Below are positions 32,301 to 42,720 of a stretch of 64,000 bases of DNA, piece after piece (the first letter of the stretch is position 1; each line of letters begins with the position of its first letter). Origin of the DNA: Rhynchopus euleeides (Eukaryota > Euglenozoa > Diplonemea > Diplonemida > Diplonemidae). The translations under genes were made by a program, and so were the position numbers. Under the pieces are notes generated by a model, which worked only from the letters and a program-made list of their open reading frames with translations, was not told the origin of the DNA and did no database searches. Where the stretch lies: assembly GCA_963210315.1 (NCBI GenBank), contig OY723275.1, positions 1,178,001-1,242,000 on the forward strand, read 5' to 3'.

Positions 32301-33826
32301 GCAGCAAGCTGTTGCCGCCGGAGGCGATTGAGAGGGTCATTCTCGATGCGATTGCGACGCAGACCGTTGTCTCTGCGGCGGGCCTGAAGGCGTATGCCGA
32401 GGCGATGCTGTTCCCCCAGCAAGATAATGTTGTGAATCTGGAGAAGTATTACGAGACGTTCGATACAAAGCTGAAGGATCTCATCGCCTCCCGTATCGTG
32501 ATGTGTGAGGAGGAGGAGGGTGGTCCCGAGGGGGGGCGTCTGTCCTGTTCGTCGTTTGGCGCGTCGGCGTTTAAGTCGGGGTTTACGCTGCGTGAGGCGT
32601 CGTTGCTGAAGCGGGAGCTGCTGGATATGCAGAACAACGGGATCATCCTGGGGCACGATCTGCACATGCTGTACTACCTGACCCCGATCAAGGACATCGA
32701 GACGTGGAGGGTCAACTGGTACAGCCTGTCGCACATCCTGGCAAACACATCAAAGATCAAGCGGCAGATTGCCGATATGATTGGCATCTCCGAGTCATTC
32801 GTGATCCTGAAGCAGAATGACGACAGGAGGAACAACCCGGAATGCAACAATGAGTACAAATGCCGGAGGTTTTGGTGTGCCCTGATTCTAAGCGACCTGC
32901 TTGCGGAGATGCCCATCGCAGATGTTGCGAAGCGTTACTCCTCGGAGAGGGTATGTGGTGCAGTGCTTTGTCACTAACTTGCTGTTTGTAATTATTGAAA
33001 ATCATTTGGTTGGTTAGCGGAGTAAAGTGTTTCGTCCTTCTCAAGGGCGATACTGCACGTCCCCAGGTTGCATGGGTGTTCGTGCTTCTTATTGGTGTGC
33101 GCTCTGGTGTTCAGAAAAGTGATTCCGGCAGTTTCATATACAGCGAGTTCAAATTGGAACCTATACACCATCCGCAACCCCTTCGCACTCTCAGGGAGAC
33201 ATCCAGAAGTTGCAGTTCAACGCGGCGCTGTTCTGCAGTATGATGGTCGGGTTCACGGAGAGCATGGGATGGACTTCCCTGCAGGTCACCATCCAGTCCT
33301 ACGTCAAGCGCCTGGGCTGTGGTGTCAAGGCCGACTGCGCGCATCTCACAGAGATACGCGGAGTGCAGGCTGGGAGGGCACGCTGCATGTGGAATGCAGG
33401 CTTCAAGACTCTGCAGTCCATTGCGAATACAGATGTTGACAACCTATACGAGCGCGTCCGCCAGGCGGGATCGCGTGCAGGCCGTGAGAACCCTGCTGCA
33501 AAGTATGTCCACTTAGCTCCTCGTCAGACGTATTTTTAGACGACACTGACACAACGGGAACCCATAGTAAGAAGAGGATGAGATTGTCAGGCGGCAGCAG
33601 TCCAGCTGCTGGGGTCCAGCTCCTGACTATGCCATGCTACGTTGCCAACACTTTGCGCTCGATCGTGTGACTCTCCTTCTCGCCTTCTGCGGCACGTCGC
33701 CCCCTTCTCAGGTTCTTCTCACGGGGCGTCGCACAGCAGGTCGTATCTGCAGCCAAGGCGCTCCTCGCAGAGAAGGTGGAGGAGAAGCGGCGCGAGCTCT
33801 CCCTCCTGGTGGAGAGCAAACTGTAG
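29366..33826 (+). CDS. HELQ: HELQ-type DNA repair helicase (superfamily 2)
   Basis: Exons 29366-32950, 33195-33502 and 33712-33826 encode 1335 residues; both introns start GTATGT. The first ~560 residues are Pro/Gln/Ala-rich and probably disordered, with repeated RPVPFVP-like motifs that may bind partners. The helicase core begins at DWQKTVLGLP: Walker A PTSGGKS (about residue 608), motif II DELHMVGE (about 706), IVGMSATLPN, STLAAGVNLPARRVVIR and QMCGRAGRAG. DELH and these motifs are those of HELQ and the polymerase-theta helicase. No polymerase domain follows, which favours HELQ. The spliced C terminus (GDIQKLQ..., VVSAAKALLAEKVEEKRREL) matches the HELQ helical end. It unwinds 3'-tailed DNA at damaged forks and in double-strand-break repair. 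The start codon lies 47 bp after the palindrome. Confidence 0.92.
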
Positions 33827-34853
33827 TGAACGCCCCCCCCCCCCCTTCCTCCTCTCCCCATCCCCTGCTCGTCCCCCCTCTCGATTCTCAACTTGCTCTC
33901 AAAACCCCGCCCCCACCCCTAGCCCACTGACCTTGAGTGTCCCTGCCCTGCGTGCCGTATTCCCTTCAGTGCCGCCGCAGACGTCTAACCTCTCCGGGAT
34001 CACCTCCCACAGTCTTTGCACTTTATCGTTTTTCCCATCGGGGGAGGTCTGCTCGGCCAAGCAGGAACGTGCGCTGTTAGTGCACAGTTCTTCATCCTCC
34101 CCCTATTTAGCTGAAGCTCGCCGATTCGTGAAAAAGAGACCACCTTTGAGCCCTTCACACCCTGCACCCGGGGAGTGACGGTGAATGGGCTGGGTGGGTT
34201 TGGAAACACAATAATACGGGCTGTGGGATGGCAAGAAGTCATTGCCTCTCCATCCCACACCCATACAGGCAGCTTGGAGCCGGGTTGATGGTATTGTTAT
34301 GGTGTGTTCCCTGGTGGGATGGCAGCTGTCAGGTGAAGGAAGAACAAGGGGTCTCTCCGCTCGGGAGGAGGTTTCTCCATAGCCAAACGCGTTGTACTTC
34401 TCAAAGATCTCAAAGAATACATCCATCGAGGTTTTCCGACCTGCTGTACCGTCGCGGTGGTAAATCCTGACAAATAAAAGACTGCCACTCAGCGTATTGT
34501 CACACGTCTGACAGGAACATACTACGTGTCTGGAGGGAGGTGGGGCTTAGAGTAGAGGTTATCTCGTTCAACCTCTTCCGCAGTGACCCGGCCACTTTGG
34601 GCTCGGCGCAGCAAGTTTTACCGGTGTGTGCAATGCACACAAGGTGTCATGCCTGGCCTGCCATACGGCCTATGTAGATACGGCATGCAAGTCTCAAGAG
34701 TCCGTAGACAACAGCAGTAGGCACCCCCTCCTATCTATCCCTTGAGTGATGCAGCAGTGTTGTGAAGAGAATGTGTTTTGCATGCCCCTCACGTAGCAGC
34801 CAACCTGCCTCTGCTCACCCAACATCACCCCGGCAGGAAGCTGGCTCCTCGAC
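33827..34853. other. Gene-free interval
   Basis: C run just after the HELQ stop, then short frames without domains. A CCCCGGCAG acceptor-like site lies 17 bases before the next start codon. Confidence 0.45.
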
Positions 34854-37175
34854 ATGTCTCGCTTTGGGGGAGCGAGCGATGTCAACAATGAGGGGTCTGG
34901 GCCTGTGTCTGTGCACAGCGCCGCCCCCTCCGCATCTGGGTCAGCGGCAGGAGTGAGCCTCAACCCCTTCGCATCCGCGCTGGGGCAGTTCGGCTCTGCC
35001 GAGGCATCCCCTGCTTCCGGGGTGCGGGATGCGGGTGCTGGTGCAGATACACCCTCGCGCATGTCCCTGGCATCGGGGACACCCCCGTCGGTGGGGAAGG
35101 ATCCGGTGAAGCTGCCTTCTGCCGCATCAGCACAGGCAGAGCCGATCGACCCCCAGTCCTACACCTCACCGGAGTACCTCCTGGCGAAGGCGCGTGTGCT
35201 GACGGGGGACAGCGGGGTGGGGGCGACGACCCGCACATCATCGTACACATCGCCGGCTTACTTTGCGTCTGATTTCAGCGACGAGCGGACAGCGATGTGG
35301 CCCAACGAGCCTGCGGCGCAGCGGGTCACCTTCCAGCCCAGCAGCTACAGCAACTACGGCAACCTCGGGGACACGGGGGACTACCTGACAGATTTCTACG
35401 GGCGCCTCATCGAGGAGGTTGTGAACGATGCGCAGGACACGATGCAACGCCTCGTCCATCAGGAAATGGATCTGCGAAGGCGGCTCTACGCATTGGGCAA
35501 TGCGGACCTCTTCCGGGTGCGGTTCATCGAGGAGGCAAGATGGGAGCTGCGGGAACGCCACGAGGTCATCGCCCGGCGCGAAAAACTCGAGCGATCTCGG
35601 ATCGAAAACTGGCTCCTGGAGCGCGTGCTCAAGATGCTCGTCAGCGGTGGCGGCAGGTGGAGCGAGGACGTGTCGCGGGCTGACATCCAGGCGAGCGAGG
35701 AGCGCGAGTGGCGCCAGATCCTGCAGGCTAAGCGCGAAGCATACCGCCGCGAGGAGGAGTCGCAGTGGGAGGCCTACCTGATGGCGGAGGACAGGTGGCG
35801 CTGGGATGTGGAGCTGGCATCGCGGCACGGCATGCATCAGATCCAGCTGGATGAGCACCGCCACCGTGCCTATCTCGAGATGGAGCTGTACCCTGCCAAC
35901 CTGGCGAAGCTGCTGCATGCGATGGAGCTGGAGTGGTGCGATCTGCTGCGGTCGCAGGAGGCAATATTATACCACCAGGTGTCGTCCAACCTGACCAAGC
36001 TCATCAAGGATGAGGAGGACGAGCGGGCTGATCTGAAGCGGCGGAACAAGAAGATCATGGCAGAGTTCCACCTGCTGCACGGGCTGCTGGGGCTGCAGCA
36101 CCTGGAGGAGTCAGAGAGGGAGCTGGTGGCGGATGCGTCCGACAGGCTGTTTGCCATCCTCTTCTCCCGCGAGAATGTGCACATCCGGGCCCTCGAGGCG
36201 CCCGGTGCAGCCTCAGGCGGGGGCGCCGCTTCGACGGCAGAAACAGCCGGGGGCAATGGGAGCACCGCTGCAGGGCAGTCGCCCCGCCAGGCACCCAGCA
36301 GCCCCAGGCCACCACGCAGCAGTGGGTTGGTATGTCGGCAAGCTTTGTGGCCCAGGGGTGGGGGGGTGCAGTGGAGTTCTGGGCTGGGATGACTGTTTGG
36401 CTGCAGACCACTCAGAACACACCACCACGCCACCTCCTCGCTTCTCCGGCCATCGTGTTGGTGTGGGCCCACCGGGGGCCTTTCACAGCCCACCCTCTGT
36501 GTCGGCGTGGTCATCCCCTTCCTTTGCACCTGACAGCGAAGCCCCCCTCCCCTCCTTGTTGCTCTACTGCCCCCAACTCACATTCTCTTGCCTCTGCAGG
36601 CCTGGGGCGGTGAGGTGTACCCGGAGCTTGTGATGTCTTCACCGCTGCGGCGGAGGGATGAGATGGAATCGGCACGTGAACGTGTAGTGCAGGTATGCGT
36701 GATACGGAGTTGCTGCCGTGCATGCGTGTGTGCGCTTTGTTGTTCCACCCCTGCACACCAAGTGAAGAGATGCCAGCTCTGTGTTTTCCTTGCTCTTCTA
36801 CTTTTTAAGATCCACACCTTTGCCCCCCACCCCCAGATACAAGAGCTGGGGCTGGACAGGACGCGCACAGACCTCGACAGGCAGCGCATGGAACAGGTCA
36901 TCAAGGAGCAGGAGCTGCAGAAGAAGATGAACGAGGTTGCCACGAAGAGCCGCCTGCTCGACCTCAAGCTGAGCGAGGCCACCCGCCACGTCAACAGCTC
37001 CATCGGGTCATTCCATAAGGACCACCTCCCTGTGTCGCCGGGTGGGGCCACCACGCCGAGCTTCCTGGCCAGCACACCCTCGTCGCTTGGGGCGACGGGT
37101 GGCGTGCCTTTGAAGTTCTACCAGAGATCCGTGCCAATTGCCGACCTCGAGGCAGCAGCTGCCCTGCTGAACTAG
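34854..37175 (+). CDS. Coiled-coil protein with charged helical core
   Basis: Exons 34854-36329, 36600-36692 and 36837-37175 encode 635 residues. Donors are GTATGT and GTATGC, acceptors CTGCAG and CCCCAG, and all junctions are in phase 0. Residues 1 to about 165 are Ser/Ala/Pro-rich. Residues about 180-440 form a Trp- and Glu/Arg-rich helical region (RLIEEVVNDAQDTMQRLVHQ, EEREWRQILQAKREAYRREE) without gaps, then a Gly/Ser linker, and a second coiled coil in the last exon (IQELGLDRTRTDLDRQRMEQ). No catalytic or membrane motif is visible. It may be a cytoskeletal or flagellar scaffold; this rests on the helix pattern only. Confidence 0.75.
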
Positions 37176-37747
37176 ACTCATCTGGGTGTTGTGCTGTGCT
37201 GTCGAACCTGCTCTTTGCCTACTCTTTGCTTCCGCTGCCTGCTGTGTCGCCATCACACTGGCCCATAGATCTTGCCCCGGAGACACAGCGGGCCCTCGTC
37301 GCTCTTTGTTTCAACGTGCCAATCGGCTGTTCTCTCGTTTATGCCAGAAAGGGAACCACAGTGGCACCGCACCTAATAAGGCTAACCAGGCTTCCTGGAT
37401 CGGTCTGTGTCAAAACTATAAATATTTTATGAAATGGCAACCCCCGGTCAACCGAGGCAATAAGCTGGGTGTTGCTGTCCCCTTGCCCCTTCGTGTATTA
37501 TCCCTGGGAGGGGGGAGGGAGGGGGTGGCGGTGTGGGAAATTCCCAGCCCTTGCCAGTTGTGTATCTGTAGCTGTATACCTTTAGATGAAACCGATGGCG
37601 TGTTGAGGTGTTCTGTCCGCTGCCCCGCCCCCACCCTCCGTCCCTCCCCACCTTTTGGCAGACAGCTGGGTTTATGTTACGCACGCGACTTGCTCACCAG
37701 AGCCACCCGCCACCCACAGGTTCAGGTGCTACACTCACGACAGCAGC
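37176..37747. other. Spacer upstream of EF-hand gene
   Basis: No gene recognised. A CACCCACAG acceptor-like site lies about 29 bases before the EF-hand start codon. Confidence 0.4.
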
Positions 37748-39487
37748 ATGGCTGACGGCAAGCTCCGTGATATCTTCTCGCTCATCGACAGCGATGGCGG
37801 AGGGAGCATCAGCCTGGAGGAGGTGAACCTCTTCGTGGGTGCCCTGCCACAGACGATCGACCCTGCAGTGGTTAGCGATGCATTTGCCACGCAGGACACC
37901 AGCAACGACGGGTCGATTAACGTTGATGAGTTCTGCGGCCTCATCGACAAGCTGCACGAGGTCCTCGGTGTCGGTGTGGATGATATGGTTGCGCATTTCA
38001 CCCGCCACTGCTACAAGGATCTGTTCACCCTGCTCGCCGAGGGTGCTGAGGAGGTGCGGATGAGCGATCTGCGCCAGCTGGTGGAGTCGATGGGCACCAC
38101 CCTGTCAGGCGAGGAGCTGCGTCGCATCTTTAAGCAGTACGACGAGGACGGGTCGGGCTCGATTGAGTTTGAGGAGTTCGTCGGCATCACAGAGGCGATC
38201 GGGCAGGGCATGCCCATCTCCGCCCTGGTGCACAGCTTCAAGGAGGCGCGCCAGGCGGCGAAGGAGCGGATGGATGCGCTGAAGAATCGCTTTGCGGCAA
38301 AGGAGGCGACGCCGCCGGTGTCGCGGCAGAACTCCACCCGCCAGCTGCAGCGCATGAGCTCTGCGGCTTCGAATGTGTCTGTGCCCCGCAGCGTGGCGCC
38401 CTGCCAGCAGTGCCCGCACCTGCAGCAGCGCATTGCCGAGCTGGAGGCGCTCCTCAACCAGGAGCGTTCGGAGGCCAGTGCTGCGCGTGACGCGGCAGCA
38501 GCGGCCGAGCAGACGTCGGCAGAGTTGCGGGCGAAGCTGGGTGAGAAGGCGCCGCCGAAGAAGGCTGTGAAGAAGAAGGCTGTGACGTCTGATCACGAGC
38601 GGGAGCTGGCATCCAAGTGTGAACGCCTCGAGAAGCAAGTGGAAGCACTGCAGGCTTCGACCAGCGGCAACCAGCACCTGACTCAGACTATCGAACAGCT
38701 GCGGCGCCAGCTGGCGGAGCAGGGCGGTGACTCTGACGCAAACACCCTGCTGTCGCAGATTTGGGCCCTTGAGGCGGCACTCGAGATCCGCACGCGTGAG
38801 CTGTACGCCCTGCGCAGCCACGTCGAGGCCTCTGCACGTGAGGTGGAGAAGTACGACATGCAGCTGGCACAGAGCATGATTGCAGGCATGAACTCCCTGG
38901 CGGCAAAGTCCAATGCGGAGGCACAGTCTGTGTTGGGCGAGTCGATCGAGAGCGTCGCAAAGAAGGCGAAGCGCACTGTGCAGAGCCGCAAGGGTCAGCG
39001 CCGTGCGCCGAGCGTCGCAAGCAGCGTCCATGACACACGCGATACTGAGATTGAAGCGCTGCAGGCCGAGAACAGGCGACTGCGCCAGCAGCAGCAGCAG
39101 CAGCCGATGGACCAGCAGCCGCCGACCCCTGCCAAGATCAGCTCTGCAGTGGTGCACCAGGCAGTGGCTGCACGCGAGGAGGCGCTGAAGGCAGTCCACC
39201 GCGAGGAGATCGCTGGCAAGGACAGGGATTATGAGCTCCTGCGCAAAAAGTACAAGAAGGCACAGGATGCTATTGTTGCCGCTGCCGGCCAAGGCTTCGA
39301 GCACGAGGTGAAGCTGCACCAGGCACGCCGTGTCCTGCAGTCCCTCATTGACAACCCCGACTTTGCGCTGTCGCCGCAGCGTCATCTGTCACCCGTCGGC
39401 TTCATCTCCTGCCGTGCATCAACTCTACACCCTTTCCTCCTGGCCTCAAGCCGCAGTACCTCACCTGAGCTGGATCGGTGTTTTTGA
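37748..39487 (+). CDS. EF-hand calcium-binding coiled-coil protein
   Basis: A single exon of 579 residues from the ATG at 37748. The N-terminal ~150 residues resemble a calmodulin-like lobe pair. Three canonical loops are DSDGGGSISLEE (14-25), DTSNDGSINVDE (50-61) and DEDGSGSIEFEE (122-133); the third hand in order is degenerate. A linker with Ser/Arg and a CPHLQQRIAELE segment leads into coiled coil over about residues 220-540, with a KKKAVTS basic patch and a Gln-rich stretch. The architecture suggests a calcium-responsive scaffold, perhaps cytoskeletal or flagellar. No enzymatic domain is present. The final ~35 residues (RHLSPVGFISCRAST...) are unlike the coil and might be read-through of an intron. 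Confidence 0.8.
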   Translation: MADGKLRDIFSLIDSDGGGSISLEEVNLFVGALPQTIDPAVVSDAFATQDTSNDGSINVDEFCGLIDKLHEVLGVGVDDMVAHFTRHCYKDLFTLLAEGAEEVRMSDLRQLVESMGTTLSGEELRRIFKQYDEDGSGSIEFEEFVGITEAIGQGMPISALVHSFKEARQAAKERMDALKNRFAAKEATPPVSRQNSTRQLQRMSSAASNVSVPRSVAPCQQCPHLQQRIAELEALLNQERSEASAARDAAAAAEQTSAELRAKLGEKAPPKKAVKKKAVTSDHERELASKCERLEKQVEALQASTSGNQHLTQTIEQLRRQLAEQGGDSDANTLLSQIWALEAALEIRTRELYALRSHVEASAREVEKYDMQLAQSMIAGMNSLAAKSNAEAQSVLGESIESVAKKAKRTVQSRKGQRRAPSVASSVHDTRDTEIEALQAENRRLRQQQQQQPMDQQPPTPAKISSAVVHQAVAAREEALKAVHREEIAGKDRDYELLRKKYKKAQDAIVAAAGQGFEHEVKLHQARRVLQSLIDNPDFALSPQRHLSPVGFISCRASTLHPFLLASSRSTSPELDRCF

Positions 39488-40871
39488 AGTGTATTCGTTC
39501 TTCTTTCGCAAACTCAGCAACGCAGCAAAAATGATTCGTCCCAACTGTCATTAGATCAGGATACTTGGCCGGGAGCCCAGATCACACAGCCTGGCCTGTG
39601 TTCTGCGCTCCCCAAACAGATGCAGCTCTGCCACCCCTGCCACCCCCACAGACACCTGTGGGGTGCTTCATGTATTTCTTGCAAAGGGCATTCTCTCGCG
39701 CCCGCGGGAGGCTGGTTGTTTCGGGCTCTGTTTTTTTTCTGGCAACATCATGTGGCTACCTGTGCACACCCCTGGGTCTCGTTGGCAAGTTTATTCTTCC
39801 CATCAGCAGGCACAGGCCCGCTCTCCCAACCCGCCCCCCTCCCCGTCCTGCCGCCAGGACCCCGGGGTATATTCTCGCCGCCTGGCTGAGAACCCATCAG
39901 GGCACTGCACTGATGCCACTGGTTGGTTCTCTGCACGTCGGTTGGTTTGGGTCGCCTCTTCCGCCTCATGGGGGACGTGGTAGATTATGTAATGTGCACA
40001 CCCATGTTCCTCCATTGGGTACCGCATGGTATTGAACACTGTTCTCATCGTACGTCAAGCGGCTGGATATTCCAGCCCGCAAAAAAAATATGCAATGGCG
40101 TTGCAGCACTGGTCTACTGGCTATGCTGCAACCATGCAGTCGAGAAAGAAAAGAAGAAGTCATGTTTGTATTTGTAACAAGAGCCACCCTGTAGTTAGGG
40201 ATGGTGTTTTTACTGGGCTATTTTTTTTGCATGAAAAGCTCGTTGATGGGTCGAATCGTCACCCCGACGGTGCGGTGGTAATTCATCCAGGATGTCCGTG
40301 TCAGTGGACCCCAAGCCTCCAAGGTGTACAACACTGCGCAGACGAAGGGCGCGCAAAGAGGGCATCGCCCTCTCCCATTATAGAAGGCAATTTGGGTTCG
40401 GATCAACACACATCCTCACGCGTGCGAACTGAAACGCCCTCACTCCTTTTTAGACCTGCAGTGGTTTTCCTCGGCAGGTTGGTTGTCGGAAAAAAATCTG
40501 GCATTTTTTTTCACCCCCCATCCCCCCCAGGATTAGCGGACAAACAACGCCTTACCTTTTTCCAACTGTACTTTCTCCTCTTCCCACTGTCTCCCGTCTC
40601 ACTTGTCCGTTTCGACACAACAGCCGTATATTTTGTCCCTACCTTTCAGTGGTGCCATGCACAAGCCCAATAGAAGTGGCATTATGATGGGCCATCCCCT
40701 TGCGGTTATCCTCGGGAGGGGGGTGTCCAGTTGTTCCTCACGCGTGCCATTTAGTTCATCGCCTTCCTGTCGTACCGCTCTGCAAAAAAAGCACAAAACA
40801 AATGACTGGCCGTCTTTACCTACCAGACGGGTCGGTTGTCGATACCAAACAATATCATCAGGGGAGAAGAG
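39488..40871. other. 1.4-kb gene-free interval
   Basis: Only short frames without domains. No RNA gene is evident. It ends at the TSD of the hAT-derived element. Confidence 0.5.
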
Positions 40872-41116
40872 CAGGGCTGTTCCTAACTGGGGGGCTTGTT
40901 CCCCACTTTCAGGATTCTGAACTTTTTTTCTAAGAATTTTTGTAAGGGGGAAAAAAGTTTTTTTCTAAGAATTTTGTTAGGGGATTTTTTTTCTAAGGTT
41001 GTTTCGCAGAGGAAAAAACGTTTTCTAAGTTTTCCCCAGTCGACAGGGCGCGCACAAGGATGGAAGGGAAGTCTGTCCCCCGTACCGTTCGCCTTGCTGG
41101 CCAACTGGAGAGCCAG

Positions 41117-41175
41117 ACGTTCACTACCGTGGCCTCCGGCGGCTGGGGGGCTCCGCCCCCCAGACCCCCCTGTGG
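41117..41175 (+). repeat. Dispersed GC-rich hairpin repeat, copy 2
   Basis: ACGTTCACTACCGTGGCC... followed by GGGGGGCTCCGCCCCCC and CAGACCCCC. Same family as 10251-10308 and 41289-41345, lying inside the deleted hAT copy. Confidence 0.75.
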
Positions 41176-41288
41176 CATACGTCTCGTACTCAAGTCCTTC
41201 GAATCCCATCAGGTCGGGGTCCAACCACTCCAGTCGCCTCTGAGGACGCAGCCAACTCGCACAGAATCTGTACGCCCACACGAACAGA

Positions 41289-41345
41289 TGTTCGCTACCG
41301 TGGCCTCCGGCGGCTGGGGGGCTCCGCCCCCCAGACCCCCCATGT
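41289..41345 (+). repeat. Dispersed GC-rich hairpin repeat, copy 3
   Basis: Directly repeated 172 bp after copy 2 inside the deleted hAT element, with the same hairpin core. Confidence 0.75.
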
Positions 41346-42087
41346 AGCGTGTGCCCGTCCATCTATCTCACTTCCCCGGGTACAGTGCAGCGTAGGAGGT
41401 CAGCACCACATCCATGAAGCGCTTCTTCGAAGCCTGACTGACATCGGACAGGAGGTCGGGCTTCCCCACCTGGGAGGTACACTTGCCGCGTTCGCGACAT
41501 GCGTGACACGCAACACGCTACCTGAAACGTGAGTGTGCCTTGCTAACACGAGCATTTCAACGGTCTGCCGACGACCGTTCCCCAAACCAGTAAACCAGCA
41601 GTTTTGGAAAATCGGAGAGATCACCCTACTGTGCTGAATATGGTGCGCACCACTGCAAAAATCCCCGGGAGCTTTTGGGCTTTCAGACCTGAAGGGGCCA
41701 GCAGGTGGGTGGCGTCGGGGAGTGGCAGCTTTGTAACTGTCCTCCAGCTGCTGGCATGTCCAGCCCTGCGAGAGTGCCAAGGTGTATTGAGTCCCTGCGG
41801 AGCACAACCCCCGATGAGAACGAGTGCCAGATGATCCTCATTCATTTTCAGCTGTAACGCGCATGAGGGGCACTCTCTGCCGCAAGCATCTCTGGGCATC
41901 ACCCGAGAGCTGTCACATGATGACGCGGAGAGAAATCAGAGAAAAAGTCCCGCCTGACGGGCACGCGCCTGGAAACTGTGGGGGGGCGAGCAAAAAATCC
42001 CTTGTAAAAATTCTTAGAAAAAACCTGGTTCCCCGACCCAAAAAACCCGGAAAAAGGGCTCGTTCCCCGCCCAGGCCTGGAGAAGAG

Positions 42088-42720
42088 GCATGGCGACACA
42101 CTACTCCACACACACGACGTCTGTTGTGATCTTTCGAAAGCAGGGGTGGCGGGGAGGGTGGGGTGGGGGGTGAGGGGGGGGGGGAAATATATATGGCCTG
42201 GGAAGCTGAGCGGGGGAGAGGGGGGGCAAGGGAAAACATCCGGCGCTTGTTGCGCCGAATACGCACAGGCATTTTTCGTATCTCTCCCTTGCCTTTCTGC
42301 CAGGCCCTTTTGATTTCCCCCACCAGCCCACCACCCCCACCACGGCTGCCCATGTATTCTGAGTGAAGGGATATGGGCTCCGCGCCTATCCGTTCTCTAT
42401 CACTGCCCCCGCTCCAACCCTCCCCACCCCCCTCTCCCGACCGATGTGCCGATGTGGTGGAACAACAGCGGGCCCGCAGCTTTTCACAAAAGCTGTCTGA
42501 GTGCATTCAAATTTGCTGTTGTACGAGTGGTGTGCGTTCGCATGGGCTGAGCAATTGACTCCCTCCCACCCACCCCACCCCCCACCACCCCTCTGTGAAT
42601 CGATGCCGCTTCCCCGTCGTGTCACGCTTCCTGCTTTGCTTCAACACTTGCAGCAGTGCAGCCTTCACATCAAACCCTCAACTGCAGGACATCCCTGCGT
42701 GCGGTGGCGCGACGCATGGG
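42088..42720. other. Spacer upstream of the mitochondrial fusion gene
   Basis: G-rich stretch (42140-42185), then pyrimidine-rich sequence. An AACTGCAG acceptor-like site at about 42680-42687 lies 33 bases before the start codon. No gene seen. Confidence 0.45.

Larger units (their letters stand above)
40872..42079 (+). mobile_element. Non-autonomous hAT element (internal-deletion derivative)
   Basis: Flanked by the perfect 8-bp duplication GAGAAGAG (40864-40871 and 42080-42087). The left ~240 bp match the start of the 4.6-kb hAT element at 50163, and the right ~150 bp match its end. Internally, 41634-41840 corresponds to the 5' coding part near 50577-50790, and 41845-41925 to the 3' part near 53885-53990. 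The middle ~3.1 kb, with most of the transposase, is missing. Instead, about 500 bp (41113-41600) of other sequence including two GC-rich hairpin repeats is present. It depends on a transposase supplied elsewhere; the copy at 50163 is the obvious candidate. Confidence 0.92.

Noticed and set aside
30505-32734. Long minus-strand frames (495 and 597 residues) antisense to HELQ
   Set aside because: Shadows of the helicase exon; no domains and no conserved splice structure.
38105-39385. 426-residue minus-strand frame
   Set aside because: Antisense shadow of the EF-hand/coiled-coil gene.
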